Origin: Colwellia sp. 39_35_sub15_T18
GTDB taxonomy: Bacteria; Pseudomonadota; Gammaproteobacteria; Enterobacterales; Alteromonadaceae
Direction of reading: 5' to 3'
Assembly (NCBI GenBank): GCA_002162675.1
Contig: MAAE01000047.1
Span: 23,343-87,342 of the forward strand
DNA length: 64,000 nucleotides
A program made the translations under genes and the position numbers. The number at the start of each line of letters is the position of its first letter. Within the stretch, counting starts at the first letter, position 1. Below, in pieces: positions 26,776-35,974 of the stretch. Below the pieces are notes generated by a model that worked only from the letters and a program-made list of their open reading frames with translations, had not been told where the DNA came from and ran no database searches.

Positions 26776-29717
26776 TGCGCAGTTGGCGAAAGTTATTTCG
26801 CCTGCTTCAAAACACAGCGTCATTCAAAAGCACCATCACCATTGTCACTACCGTGTTAATGCTGCTTAGTGCTTCAAAAGTTTATGCTGATGATTTGAAT
26901 CGTTTTGATATTGACAAACAACGAGCTGACAAAGCTTTAATTGCATTTGCACAAAAGGCAAATCAAACTATTATATTTTCGTTTGATTTAACTAAACAAC
27001 ACCAAGCAAATGCATTAAAAGGCTACTATTCAGTACAGTCAGGCCTAAAAAAATTATTAAAAGGCTCTGGTTTAATCGCTGTTGTTAATAACTCTGGTCA
27101 ACTGAGCATTCAAGTTGATAAACACTATAGAGGAATAACAACAATGAAAAATAAAACAATAAAAACCATTTTGGTACCCATGATCTTAGGGGCGGCCAGT
27201 CAAACTGCTTTGGCTCAAGAGCCAGCACAAGTAACAGAGCAAGAAGTAGAAAAAATATCTATTATCGGCAGTCGTGTTGCAGGACGTTCAGCAGATGACT
27301 TACCCGTACCCGTTGATATTCTTTCAGCTGAAGCTTTAGCCAATACCGGCCAAACTGAAGTGGGTAGAATGCTACAGGCTATTGCTCCTTCTTTTAACTT
27401 TTCTAGCTCAGCGATTAGTGATGGTACCGATGCCTTACGTCCAGCGACCTTACGTGGTTTAGGACCAGATCAAACCTTAGTATTGATTAATGGTAAACGT
27501 CGCCATCAAGCCAGTTTAATTCACATTAATACTTCAGTGGGTCGTGGCACAGCGGGTACAGACATGAATGCTATTCCCGCATCGGCAATAAAACGTATCG
27601 AAGTATTACGTGATGGTGCAGCAGCCCAATATGGCTCTGATGCTATTGCTGGGGTAATTAATATTGTTTTAAATGATACTGATGAAGGCGGTAAAGTAGC
27701 AGTATCTTATGGCGAATACTCAGAAGGTGATGGTGAAACCACCAACATCGATATAACTAAAGGCTTTGCTTTAGGTGATAGTGGTTATTTAAATACTACA
27801 TTAAACTTTCGTGACCGCGGCTTTACCAACAGAGCGGGCTTACATGGCTCTTGTCAATTTTCTGGCTGTACCGATGCTGGTAATGGCAGTATGTTATTAG
27901 GTGACCCACGTGAAGCGACAGCAACGCGTAATACCTTTAGAATTGGTGATGCTGATTCAAATCAATTTGGCTTAACGGTTAACACAGGTTACCAATTAGG
28001 TGATGGCGAGCTTTACGGCTTTATCACCTATTCAAAACGTGACAATGAATCCGCAGCCTTTTTCCGCCATAATGCTAATAATGGTGGTAATGCCCCTTTA
28101 CAAGATGGCGATGCTACTATCCCGGCAGGTTTTTTACCTAAAATCAATTCAGATATTAAAGATATGTCTTATAACTTTGGTTATCAAACTGACTTTGAAA
28201 ATGGTGCGAGTTTAGACTTCTCATATACCTATGGTCAAAACAATATTGACTATACAACGAGTAATACAATCAATTCATCTTTTGCTAACTCATTGCAATA
28301 TAATACTGACGGCTCTCTTGCCAACATTACCCCTGATGAAATTCGCAGCGCTGTGCCTCGTCAAGCTTTTGCTTACGGGTTAGAACTAGCCTTATCAACC
28401 TTGAACCTTGATTATACTCAAGACTTCGATCTATTTTCATTAGCAATGGGCGCTGAAATTCGTACCGATACTTATAAAATTACCCCGGGTGATGAGTATT
28501 CTTATCGTGATTACGATACAATTTTGGGTGAAAGTTTGTTTGACACAGATAGAAGTGCTGGTACCCAAGGTTTTGGTGGCATAGGCCCTGTTTCTGAAGT
28601 TGATGAAACTCGTGATGTTATTTCTTTCTACGCGGATGTAGAAATGGAAATAACTGAAGATTTAATTGTTAGTGGTGCCGCTCGTTATGATGACTATGAA
28701 GGTTTTGGCGATAGCACCAACTTTAAACTCGCTGCTAACTGGTCGTTAACCGAAGATGTAGCCATTCGTGGTGCGGTAAGTACAGGTTTTAGAGCACCAT
28801 CAATGCAACAACTATATTTTAACAATATCAGTACTCAGTTTAAAAGCAATCCAGATGATCCTGGTGGTGACCAAATTGCCGTTCAAGTGGGTACTTTTAG
28901 AAATGACTCTACTTTAGCGCAAGCTATTGGCATTCCACAGCTTAAAGAAGAAGAAGCGACTAACTTAAGTTTAGGTACCGTTATTCGACTTGCTGATAAT
29001 ATCAACCTGACTATTGACTGGTATTCCATTGATATTGACGATCGTATCGTGCTTAGTAATTCATTAGGCGAAGGTTTATCTCCTGCATTAGATGCGGCTT
29101 TAACCGCTTCTGGCGCTGGCGGTGGACAATTTTTCTTAAATGGTGCTGATACTGAAACCACAGGTATTGATATTATCGCCACTTGGAATACTGAACTGTT
29201 GGGTGGTGATTTAGACTTAACGTTTGCAGCCAACTTCACCGAAACAGATGTGGTCAGCATTTTTGCACCAAAAGATAGCGGTTTAGGTAATATTGCCCCA
29301 GAAGATATTTTTTCTGAACAAGATATTTCTATTATTGAAGATTGGCAACCACAAGACCGTATAAGCTTAAGTGGCTTGTATAAAACGGGTGATTTCACTG
29401 TCAATTTAGCCTTTAATCGTTATGGCGAATACACCATTACTGATGGCGGCACACAAACTTATGGCGCTGAAATATTAACGGATTTACGTGTTAGCTATCA
29501 AATGACGGATAACTTATCATTTAATATTGGCGGTAATAACTTGTTTGATGTTTACCCAGACAAGAATGAGATTGGTAACTCTCGTACAGGAAGTATTGTT
29601 GATGGTAACGGTAACTCGATTGTCGATAGCCAAGGGGTATTTACCTACTCTCGTCGCTCTGCGCCGTTTGGCTTTAACGGTGCATTTTACTATGCCGGTG
29701 CTGAATACACATTCTAG
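26775..29717 (+). CDS. TonB-dependent outer-membrane receptor with STN signalling domain and second internal signal peptide
   Basis: Ligand-gated beta-barrel porin coupled to TonB. In order: a first signal sequence (to about residue 38, KVYA), an STN domain (about 41-115, ALIAFAQKANQTIIFSF), then at Met124 a second complete signal peptide (MKNKTIKTILVPMILGAASQ, ending TALAQ), a TonB box/plug (about 155-290, ATLRGLGPDQTLVLINGKRR and GAAAQYGSDAIAGVINIVL), and a barrel ending AGAEYTF with the expected terminal aromatic. The STN domain fits signalling through the upstream FecR and sigma factor. The start codon is non-ATG (TTG as listed). Initiation at ATG 27144 would give an 857-residue receptor lacking STN. 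Confidence 0.88.
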   Translation: MRSWRKLFRLLQNTASFKSTITIVTTVLMLLSASKVYADDLNRFDIDKQRADKALIAFAQKANQTIIFSFDLTKQHQANALKGYYSVQSGLKKLLKGSGLIAVVNNSGQLSIQVDKHYRGITTMKNKTIKTILVPMILGAASQTALAQEPAQVTEQEVEKISIIGSRVAGRSADDLPVPVDILSAEALANTGQTEVGRMLQAIAPSFNFSSSAISDGTDALRPATLRGLGPDQTLVLINGKRRHQASLIHINTSVGRGTAGTDMNAIPASAIKRIEVLRDGAAAQYGSDAIAGVINIVLNDTDEGGKVAVSYGEYSEGDGETTNIDITKGFALGDSGYLNTTLNFRDRGFTNRAGLHGSCQFSGCTDAGNGSMLLGDPREATATRNTFRIGDADSNQFGLTVNTGYQLGDGELYGFITYSKRDNESAAFFRHNANNGGNAPLQDGDATIPAGFLPKINSDIKDMSYNFGYQTDFENGASLDFSYTYGQNNIDYTTSNTINSSFANSLQYNTDGSLANITPDEIRSAVPRQAFAYGLELALSTLNLDYTQDFDLFSLAMGAEIRTDTYKITPGDEYSYRDYDTILGESLFDTDRSAGTQGFGGIGPVSEVDETRDVISFYADVEMEITEDLIVSGAARYDDYEGFGDSTNFKLAANWSLTEDVAIRGAVSTGFRAPSMQQLYFNNISTQFKSNPDDPGGDQIAVQVGTFRNDSTLAQAIGIPQLKEEEATNLSLGTVIRLADNINLTIDWYSIDIDDRIVLSNSLGEGLSPALDAALTASGAGGGQFFLNGADTETTGIDIIATWNTELLGGDLDLTFAANFTETDVVSIFAPKDSGLGNIAPEDIFSEQDISIIEDWQPQDRISLSGLYKTGDFTVNLAFNRYGEYTITDGGTQTYGAEILTDLRVSYQMTDNLSFNIGGNNLFDVYPDKNEIGNSRTGSIVDGNGNSIVDSQGVFTYSRRSAPFGFNGAFYYAGAEYTF

Positions 29718-29746
29718 TATCGCTTAAGTAAGCAATAACACTAAGC

Positions 29747-29780
29747 TAAAACCGCTAGTTAACCTTAGCGGTTTTATTTT
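29747..29780 (+). terminator. Terminator of the receptor operon
   Basis: AAAACCGCTA pairs with TAGCGGTTTT around a short loop (stem 29748-29774), followed by ATTTT. Confidence 0.85.
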
Positions 29781-30067
29781 AACTAATAACAGCTAAGCAC
29801 TCCCTGCCTGCAAAATATTCCCTTCAAGCTACAAACGCCTCACTTTAAGCACTAAACGCTCTAGTACGGCATTCTCTTGTCCTTGGTAATTTGATTGACC
29901 ATCGCCAGCTAGATCGCCTAACTTTACCACTTAAAATTGACTATTCACCGTCATTTCTCCGGTAGAAAATAAGTTGTTTTGCTAATAGCGTTAACATCTT
30001 TAATCCTTTACCTTAGTTACGAACACCGGGTTAGTCGTTTAGAATAAAATGTCTATTTAGTATTTTT
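29781..30067. other. Intergenic region between convergent genes
   Basis: Nothing recognisable: no repeat copy, no coding frame and no second terminator. Confidence 0.5.
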
Positions 30068-30841
30068 CTATATTTCTTTGCGGGTAAAAACCCAATCATT
30101 GCCCTGAGTTAAATCAGCATTAAACTCATAACCGGCTAAATCAAAAGTTTTCAGCTGCTCAATATCCGTTAGCTGATTTTGAATAATAAACCTCGCCATT
30201 AAACCTCGCGCTTTTTTGGCAAAAAAGCTGATCATTTTATACTGATCATTTTTCCAATCTTTAAACTGTGGCGTAATAATTTCTGCCTTAAGCATTTTTT
30301 TATTAACGGCTTTAAAGTACTCGTTTGAGGCAAGGTTAATTAAAACCTTATCACCTTGCTCGGTTAATGCTTGGTTTAATTCTGCGGTGATAATATCACC
30401 CCAAAATTGATACAAGTTGTCACCGCGAACATTATCAAGTTTAGTGCCCATTTCTAAGCGATAGGCTTGCATTAAATCTAATGGTTTTAACAAACCATAT
30501 AAACCCGATAATATGCGAAAGTGCTGTTGAGCAAAGCTAAAGTCTGCATCAGAAAAAGAATTAGCATCTAAGCCAGTATAAACATCACCATTAAAAGCAA
30601 GTATAGCTTGGCGAGCATTGTCAGGGGTAAACGGCAATGACCATTCACCAAAACGTGCAGCATTTAATCCTGCTAATTTATCACTTAGCTTCATCAGCGA
30701 TGCTATTTGATCAGGAGAAAGTTTTACACAGCGCGCCATTAATAGCTCACTGTATTCAAGCAAGGTAGCTTGGCTAAATTCATTAGTCGCTAACGGGGTA
30801 TCAAAATCGAGTTTTTTCGCAGGAGAAACAACAAGTAACAT
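30068..30841 (-). CDS. yaaA: Peroxide stress protein YaaA (DUF328/UPF0246)
   Basis: A 257-residue protein beginning [16 protein letters not shown], the hallmark of the family. [33 protein letters not shown] and [11 protein letters not shown] follow in the usual order. In E. coli YaaA limits free iron and oxidative DNA damage during peroxide stress and has a DNA-binding fold. In E. coli yaaA neighbours talB; here it lies divergent from a transaldolase gene, which supports the assignment of both. Confidence 0.95.
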   Translation of the reverse strand: MLLVVSPAKKLDFDTPLATNEFSQATLLEYSELLMARCVKLSPDQIASLMKLSDKLAGLNAARFGEWSLPFTPDNARQAILAFNGDVYTGLDANSFSDADFSFAQQHFRILSGLYGLLKPLDLMQAYRLEMGTKLDNVRGDNLYQFWGDIITAELNQALTEQGDKVLINLASNEYFKAVNKKMLKAEIITPQFKDWKNDQYKMISFFAKKARGLMARFIIQNQLTDIEQLKTFDLAGYEFNADLTQGNDWVFTRKEI

Positions 30842-31065
30842 AATATTTTTCTATGCCTTTAAACGGCTTTCTAGGATAGCACCACTATAACACCGGGTAA
30901 ATGCATTCTTCCTATTTACCGCATTGGCGCTCTTTTTAGTACTTTTCATAAAAAATCACCAAAACCTGCAACAAATCTATGATAAATAGCGTACATTTAT
31001 TATTTTATGTAGTAATATTTCATCAACTTAATTCATTAATTTCTAGTAACATATAAGGTATTGTC

Positions 31066-32028
31066 ATGACCAACTCCCCTTCTCAACTTGAGCAATTAAA
31101 GCAAGTTACCACAGTCGTTGCTGATACTGGTGATATTGAAGCAATTGCTAAATTTCAGCCGCAAGACGCTACCACCAATCCTTCATTGCTGTTAAAAGCC
31201 GCAGCTTTGCCCAATTATCAACAATTACTTAACGATTCGGTTATGTGGGCTAAAGGGCAATCGACTAATGCCGAGCAACAAGTCACTGATGCCGCCGATA
31301 AACTTTCTGTTTTAATCGGTTTAGAAATATTAAAAATTGTCCCTGGTCGTATCTCTACCGAAGTTGATGCTCGCTTGTCATTTGACACCCAGGCCTCTAT
31401 TGCCAAAGCGCACAAATTAATAGCTATGTATAACGAAGCAGGAATTAGCAATGATCGTATTTTGATCAAACTAGCTTCAACATGGGAAGGCATTAAAGCC
31501 GCAGAGCAACTTGAAAAAGAAGGGGTTAACTGCAACCTCACCTTACTTTTCAGCTTTGTTCAGGCTAGAGCCTGTGCCGAAGCAGGTGCTTATCTTATAT
31601 CCCCTTTTGTTGGCCGAATTCTTGATTGGTTTAAAAAAGACACCGGTCGCACTGACTATCCAAGCGATGAAGATCCAGGCGTGGTATCAGTGACCAGCAT
31701 TTATAATTATTACAAAGCGCAAGGTTATAATACGGTAGTGATGGGCGCTAGTTTTAGAAACAAAGGCGAAATTTTAGCCCTTGCGGGTTGTGATCGATTA
31801 ACCATCAGCCCACAGCTTATGGACGAATTGGCACAATGTAGCGACACCGTAGAGCAAAAACTTAAAGCAGGTGCTGCTCAAGCAAGCAATGAATCGCCAC
31901 TGACCCAAGCACAATTTCGCTGGCTAATGAATGAAGATGCTATGGCAACAGAGAAACTAAGTGAAGGTATTCGCAACTTCGCTATTGACCAAGTAAAGCT
32001 TGAGAAACAATTAGTAGAGCTTTTTTAA
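31066..32028 (+). CDS. tal: Transaldolase
   Basis: Non-oxidative pentose phosphate enzyme that transfers a dihydroxyacetone unit between sugar phosphates. The TalB-type sequence includes [11 protein letters not shown] (about residues 37-47), the Schiff-base lysine Lys135 in [12 protein letters not shown], and [18 protein letters not shown]. The length of 320 compares with 317 in E. coli. The ribosome site AAGG is upstream of ATG 31066. Confidence 0.96.
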   Translation: MTNSPSQLEQLKQVTTVVADTGDIEAIAKFQPQDATTNPSLLLKAAALPNYQQLLNDSVMWAKGQSTNAEQQVTDAADKLSVLIGLEILKIVPGRISTEVDARLSFDTQASIAKAHKLIAMYNEAGISNDRILIKLASTWEGIKAAEQLEKEGVNCNLTLLFSFVQARACAEAGAYLISPFVGRILDWFKKDTGRTDYPSDEDPGVVSVTSIYNYYKAQGYNTVVMGASFRNKGEILALAGCDRLTISPQLMDELAQCSDTVEQKLKAGAAQASNESPLTQAQFRWLMNEDAMATEKLSEGIRNFAIDQVKLEKQLVELF

Positions 32029-32080
32029 TCCTGCTTTTAAATAGACAAGCCCCGAAAAACAAGTAAGGCTAAAAGTACTA

Positions 32081-32118
32081 TAAACGCACAATTTTTAACT
32101 AAATTGTGCGTTTTTTAT
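32081..32118 (+). terminator. Terminator of tal
   Basis: AAACGCACAATTT pairs with AAATTGTGCGTTT around TTAACT and is followed by TTTTATTT. Confidence 0.9.
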
Positions 32119-32199
32119 TTGAATTGCTTGAAAAGTATGGTATTAAAAAGGGGTAGTTGATTGGTATTTTGCCGTGTAGAGTCATTTAAGGGGTGCTTT

Positions 32200-32373
32200 A
32201 TGGATAATTTAAACCGAATATTAGAATCAATTAGTCAGCCAGCAAAAGGGAAAGCAACGTCGAATAAAAAAAGAAAATGGCGTGAAATAGAACAACTTAG
32301 AGACAGATTTCAACTTGAAAAAGAACTTAAAGCTTATGAGGACTCATTAGAATACATGTTGGAAGAGTTTTAG
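32200..32373 (+). CDS. Small DUF3545-like protein, 57 residues
   Basis: The start ATG 32200 follows AAGGGG by seven bases. The product is a short, charged, helical cytoplasmic protein: a variable N-terminus, a KKRKWREIEQLRDRF core and an acidic tail (EDSLEYMLEEF). The KRKWREIE core is what I associate with the gammaproteobacterial DUF3545 family; its function is unknown. It has its own terminator. Confidence 0.75.
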   Translation: MDNLNRILESISQPAKGKATSNKKRKWREIEQLRDRFQLEKELKAYEDSLEYMLEEF

Positions 32374-32408
32374 TTTACCGCCCAACATACCGCTCTTTCT
32401 TCATCATT

Positions 32409-32435
32409 GAAAGCCCAGTCATACTGGGCTTTTTA
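32409..32435 (+). terminator. Terminator of the DUF3545-like gene
   Basis: AAAGCCCAG pairs with CTGGGCTTT around TCATA, followed by TTTAA. Confidence 0.85.
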
Positions 32436-32564
32436 ATGCTTTCAAATCAATTACATTTAAGCAAAGTAAACTAAAATCAACACGAAATCGTTGACAAAAT
32501 TCAAACACCCGTTTAACTTAGAATATACTTTACACCGTTCCAATATAAAGAATTCGTTATAAAA

Positions 32565-33365
32565 ATGTCAAAAACCTTAATTAACTTCGTCCATGCCAAT
32601 GGCTTCCCCGTTTCTAGTTATCAAACGCTATTCAATTATTTTCCAGAACAATATCAAGTGGTTGGTCATGAAATGTATGGTCATAATGAGGCTCACCCAG
32701 TGCAAGATAACTGGCAGCCTTTAGTGGATGAACTTATTATTTATGTAAAACAGCAATTAGCCTTACATAAACAAGAAAAATTAATCAGTGTAGGTCATTC
32801 TTTTGGTGGTGTACTTGCTTTTATTGCCGCTTGTCAACAGCCGCACCTGTTTAAAGGCTTGGTAATGATTGATCCCCCCGTAGTGACTGGCACCACGGCA
32901 TTCGTGATGAAGTTTATCAAAAAAACTAAATTAATTGATAAATTCAGCCCTTCAGGTAAAGCCAAAGTAAGACGCACGCATTGGCCATTAGGTACAGATA
33001 TTGCCAAGTTATTTTCTCGCCGACAACTATTTAAAAACTTTGATAAACGCTGTCTTAATGATTATGTTAGCCATGGTATTGTTGAACGTAATAATCAGTT
33101 GGAGTTAGTTTTTAGTGCCCAGGTTGAAGCGGATATTTTCAGGAATTTAGCTGAAAACTTATCTAGTTATAAAAACAAGCTTAAAATACCTGCCACTTTA
33201 GTATACGCAGAGCAAACGGATGTTTGCCCACACATTTTCTTCAAAAAATTTGCCAAGCTCAATAGCAATATGACATTAGCAACAACGCATGGCGGTCACA
33301 TGTTTCCGTTCGAACGCCCAGAAGAAACCGCTAAATTGATTACAGAAATTACAGCAAGTTTATAA
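32565..33365 (+). CDS. Alpha/beta-fold hydrolase
   Basis: A 266-residue alpha/beta hydrolase without signal peptide. HANGFP (residues 10-15) forms the oxyanion region, the nucleophile elbow is GHSFGG with Ser79, and the C-terminal catalytic His lies in THGGHMFPFERPEET. An acid residue is expected near QTDVCPH. The substrate cannot be read; esterase or lipase-like activity on small acyl substrates is plausible. It converges with the ketosynthase gene across the duplicated repeat region. Confidence 0.85.
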   Translation: MSKTLINFVHANGFPVSSYQTLFNYFPEQYQVVGHEMYGHNEAHPVQDNWQPLVDELIIYVKQQLALHKQEKLISVGHSFGGVLAFIAACQQPHLFKGLVMIDPPVVTGTTAFVMKFIKKTKLIDKFSPSGKAKVRRTHWPLGTDIAKLFSRRQLFKNFDKRCLNDYVSHGIVERNNQLELVFSAQVEADIFRNLAENLSSYKNKLKIPATLVYAEQTDVCPHIFFKKFAKLNSNMTLATTHGGHMFPFERPEETAKLITEITASL

Positions 33366-33420
33366 TTAAAAATAACGAGTTTCGAGTTACAGATCTTCAT
33401 TTCGACACTCGTAGCTAATA

Positions 33421-33612
33421 ACTCGTAGTGTATTTATTCAGCTCAAAAAATATTTACCACAGAGATCACCGAAGCAGTTTATATGCTCCATGCATAACCT
33501 AAGTGACCTACATCCATGTAGGCCTTGCTGGCACTACACCGAGCATAACAAAGCCTCTGTGTAGGCTCGAAGAGCCCTCTATGGAGCATAGCCGCTCGGT
33601 GGTGAATAGTTA
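33421..33612 (+). repeat. Intergenic repeat, copy 5 (long form)
   Basis: Long form carrying the extra central segment (GCAGTTTATATGCTCCATGC, then CCTACATCCATGTAGG as an internal hairpin) between the left end (TTACCACAGAGATCACCGA) and the standard right half (GGCTCGAAGAGCCC to CGCTCGGTGGTGAATAG). Its right half is part of the 151-bp tandem duplication. Confidence 0.85.
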
Positions 33613-33823
33613 CCTAGTAGCTATGTATATCCTAATACTAAACAACAAGCCGAATAACCGGCACCAAACGAACCTTGCTGCGCACTACACTGAGCATAAC
33701 AAAGCCTCTGTGTAGGCTCGAAGAGCCCTCTGTGGAGCATAGCGGCTCGGTGGTGAATAGTTACCTAGTAACTATGTATATTCTAATACTAAACAACAAG
33801 CCGAATAACCGGCACCAAACGAA
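33523..33823. repeat. Tandem duplication of about 151 bp including the 3' end of the ketosynthase gene
   Basis: The stretch from CCTTGCTG (33523) to ACCAAACGAA (about 33672) is repeated from 33673 to about 33823. Each copy consists of a repeat-element right half followed by about 60 bp identical or nearly identical to the last coding codons of the minus-strand gene at 33772. Only the right copy is joined to the gene body. The copies differ by a few substitutions and one base of length. Confidence 0.92.
33673..33771 (+). repeat. Intergenic repeat, copy 6 (right half only, duplicated)
   Basis: Second unit of the duplication: TGAGCATAACAAAGCCTCTG, then GGCTCGAAGAGCCC and CGGCTCGGTGGTGAATAG. It has no left end. 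Confidence 0.85.
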
Positions 33824-34890
33824 CAAAGCACCGCTTTATCGCCTGAGCTTAAACCATCATGATGTTTATGTAGGGCAATGATACAACCAGCAGAACTCGT
33901 ATTAGCATATTCATCTAAAATAATCGGCGCTTCCTCAGCTGTCGGCTCTCGTTCTAAAACCTTTTTACCAATAAAGTTATTCATATTGATATTCGCTTGA
34001 TGTAGATAAAGGCGCTTGATATCACTAGGGGCTACTTGTGCTTTCTCCATTTGTGAAGCGATTAAACTAGACACCATCGGCAGCACTTCTTTAAAGACTT
34101 TACGGCCTTGCTGGATAAAGTACTTATCGTCAGCATGTTCAGTTTCAGGGCTACATGGGTTCATATAACCAATATTACTGCGAATATTATTTGAAAACTG
34201 CGTGATAGGCTGCTCACCAATGATTTTAAAAACGTGCTCACCTGTCGCGGTTGCCTCATCTTCGATAATTGACGCTGTAGCGACATCACCGAAAATAAAA
34301 TGACTATCTCTGTCACGATAATTAACTTGTGGAGTTAGAATTTCAGGATTAATCACTAATACGGTTTTAGCGGTGCCACTGCGAATAGCATTAGCGGCAT
34401 TGATAATGCCAAACGTTGCTGCCGAGCATGCCACTAGCATATCGAATGCCCAGCCACCACAACCAAGCTCTTGTTGTATTTCAATCGCTATAGCCGGATA
34501 CGAGCGTTGAGTATAAGCGCAGGCAACAATCACTAAATCAATATCTGCTGCGGTTTTATTCGCGGCTGCCATTGCTTGCTTTGCTGCGGCAACACCTATT
34601 TCAGCTTGCAATGAAAGCTCTTCATTGCTTCTTTCTTTAAAAGTTGGTCGCATTAAATCAACATTTAAAATATCACTTTTTGACATCACATAACGGCTTT
34701 TAATACCTGATGCCTTCTCAATAAAAGCACTACTTGAATGCGATAAAGCTTTTACTTCGCCTTTTTCAATGCTTTGCTCATTAACACTATTAAATTGATC
34801 AACATAGCTGTTAAAACACACAACAAGTTCATCATTAGAAATGCTTTCTGACGGGGTAAATAACCCAGTACCACTAATTACAACAGACAT
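33772..34890 (-). CDS. 3-oxoacyl-ACP synthase III-like ketosynthase (FabH family)
   Basis: Thiolase-fold condensing enzyme. The Cys-His-Asn triad is visible: Cys155 in LVACSAATFG, His297 in YLHQANINM and Asn in the NTSSAG motif. At 372 residues it is longer than classical FabH (about 317) and resembles FabH-like enzymes that condense medium-chain acyl-CoA with malonyl-ACP. ATG 34890 is chosen over an upstream TTG because GAGAGAAG precedes it. It lies downstream of an ABC exporter in the same direction, which hints at making or exporting a lipid-like product. Its last about 50 bp are duplicated in the spacer. Confidence 0.85.
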   Translation of the reverse strand: MSVVISGTGLFTPSESISNDELVVCFNSYVDQFNSVNEQSIEKGEVKALSHSSSAFIEKASGIKSRYVMSKSDILNVDLMRPTFKERSNEELSLQAEIGVAAAKQAMAAANKTAADIDLVIVACAYTQRSYPAIAIEIQQELGCGGWAFDMLVACSAATFGIINAANAIRSGTAKTVLVINPEILTPQVNYRDRDSHFIFGDVATASIIEDEATATGEHVFKIIGEQPITQFSNNIRSNIGYMNPCSPETEHADDKYFIQQGRKVFKEVLPMVSSLIASQMEKAQVAPSDIKRLYLHQANINMNNFIGKKVLEREPTAEEAPIILDEYANTSSAGCIIALHKHHDGLSSGDKAVLCSFGAGYSACCLVLEYT

Positions 34891-34950
34891 TACTTCTCTC
34901 AACTAAATAGATATGGCTATAAGTGTATTTTATTTAACATCTTTTGTCGA

Positions 34951-35973
34951 TTATCGCTCGGTATTCCAACTAAAAAAGTAAGCGCCTAAAGACAAAAAGA
35001 CCATGCTCATTATCAGTAATATGTTTACATGATAACTAATGTCGCCAAGACTTGCCCCTTCGATAATTATTTTTCTCGCCCCGGCGACTAAATGCGTTAG
35101 CGGTAAAAAGTCTGCAAATATTTTTAATGCCGGTGGCGCACCTTCTAAACTAAACCAAACACCTGACAGCATCATCATTGGCCACGAGCTTAAATTTAAT
35201 AAGCCGCCGATCAATTCTTCACTTTTGCTCCGACTAGCAACGAGTAAACCTAAACTGATTAAGCAAAAAGCCCCTAACATGCCCAAAATAAATAAGTTGA
35301 TGTAACGACCCAACATGAAAAAATCAAACAATAAGTTACAGCCGCTGTAGACCACTATTGACATAGACATAACGATAAACAAGCGCGATAGCAACTGCGC
35401 TGACACAAACTCAAACGCTGATAATGGTGTCGCCTTTAATCGTTTTAGTACCGCATTTTTTCGATATCGAACAATAACGTAGCCCACGCCAAATAAGCAG
35501 CTAAACATCATATTCATGCCTAGAATACCCGGTAGAACCCAATCAATATAACGGATTTTTTTACCTGAGGTTTCTAATCGTGAGTAACCATTAAGTTGCT
35601 CACTAAAAATTCGTTCAACTAAATAACTTTTTGCAGACTGTTCATTGACCCAATATTGTTGCTGTTGGCTATCTATCACTAAGTCGATAGTATGTCGTGA
35701 TAACCTTTCTTTCGCGGCAACAACATGTTCATAATCAATAAAAGTGATAAAACGAGTGTCGGTAAAGTTATTATTATAAACTTCTGCTGCCGTTAAAGGA
35801 GCTTTAACCACCAAGCCTACTTTATAAGCTGAACGGCCATCCCCCGAAAAGATAAACGAAAAACCGACCAAGAGTAATATTGGAAATACTAGGTTCCAAC
35901 TCAGTGAAGACTTATCTCGGAAAAACTCAATATTGCGTGCTTTAAAAACCGCTAAAAAACGTTTTAACTTCAT
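34951..35973 (-). CDS. ABC-2 type transporter permease
   Basis: A 340-residue membrane protein with one N-terminal helix (about 25-43), a periplasmic domain (about 45-150), and five C-terminal helices. The overall plan is that of ABC-2/DrrB-like permeases (LPGILGMNMMFSCLFGVGY, PLTHLVAGARKIIIEG). The start is one base past the stop of the ATPase gene, so the two are translationally linked. Confidence 0.9.
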   Translation of the reverse strand: MKLKRFLAVFKARNIEFFRDKSSLSWNLVFPILLLVGFSFIFSGDGRSAYKVGLVVKAPLTAAEVYNNNFTDTRFITFIDYEHVVAAKERLSRHTIDLVIDSQQQQYWVNEQSAKSYLVERIFSEQLNGYSRLETSGKKIRYIDWVLPGILGMNMMFSCLFGVGYVIVRYRKNAVLKRLKATPLSAFEFVSAQLLSRLFIVMSMSIVVYSGCNLLFDFFMLGRYINLFILGMLGAFCLISLGLLVASRSKSEELIGGLLNLSSWPMMMLSGVWFSLEGAPPALKIFADFLPLTHLVAGARKIIIEGASLGDISYHVNILLIMSMVFLSLGAYFFSWNTER

Positions 35974-35974
35974 A

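Noticed and set aside
28883..29404. A 173-residue frame antisense to the TonB receptor
   Set aside because: It is the reverse frame of a well-supported coding sequence, with low-complexity Ser/Pro composition and no ribosome site.
33503..33881. Two similar plus-strand reading frames of about 70 residues
   Set aside because: They are translations of the duplicated intergenic repeat and the antisense of a gene end; no ribosome site, and their similarity to each other reflects the DNA duplication.
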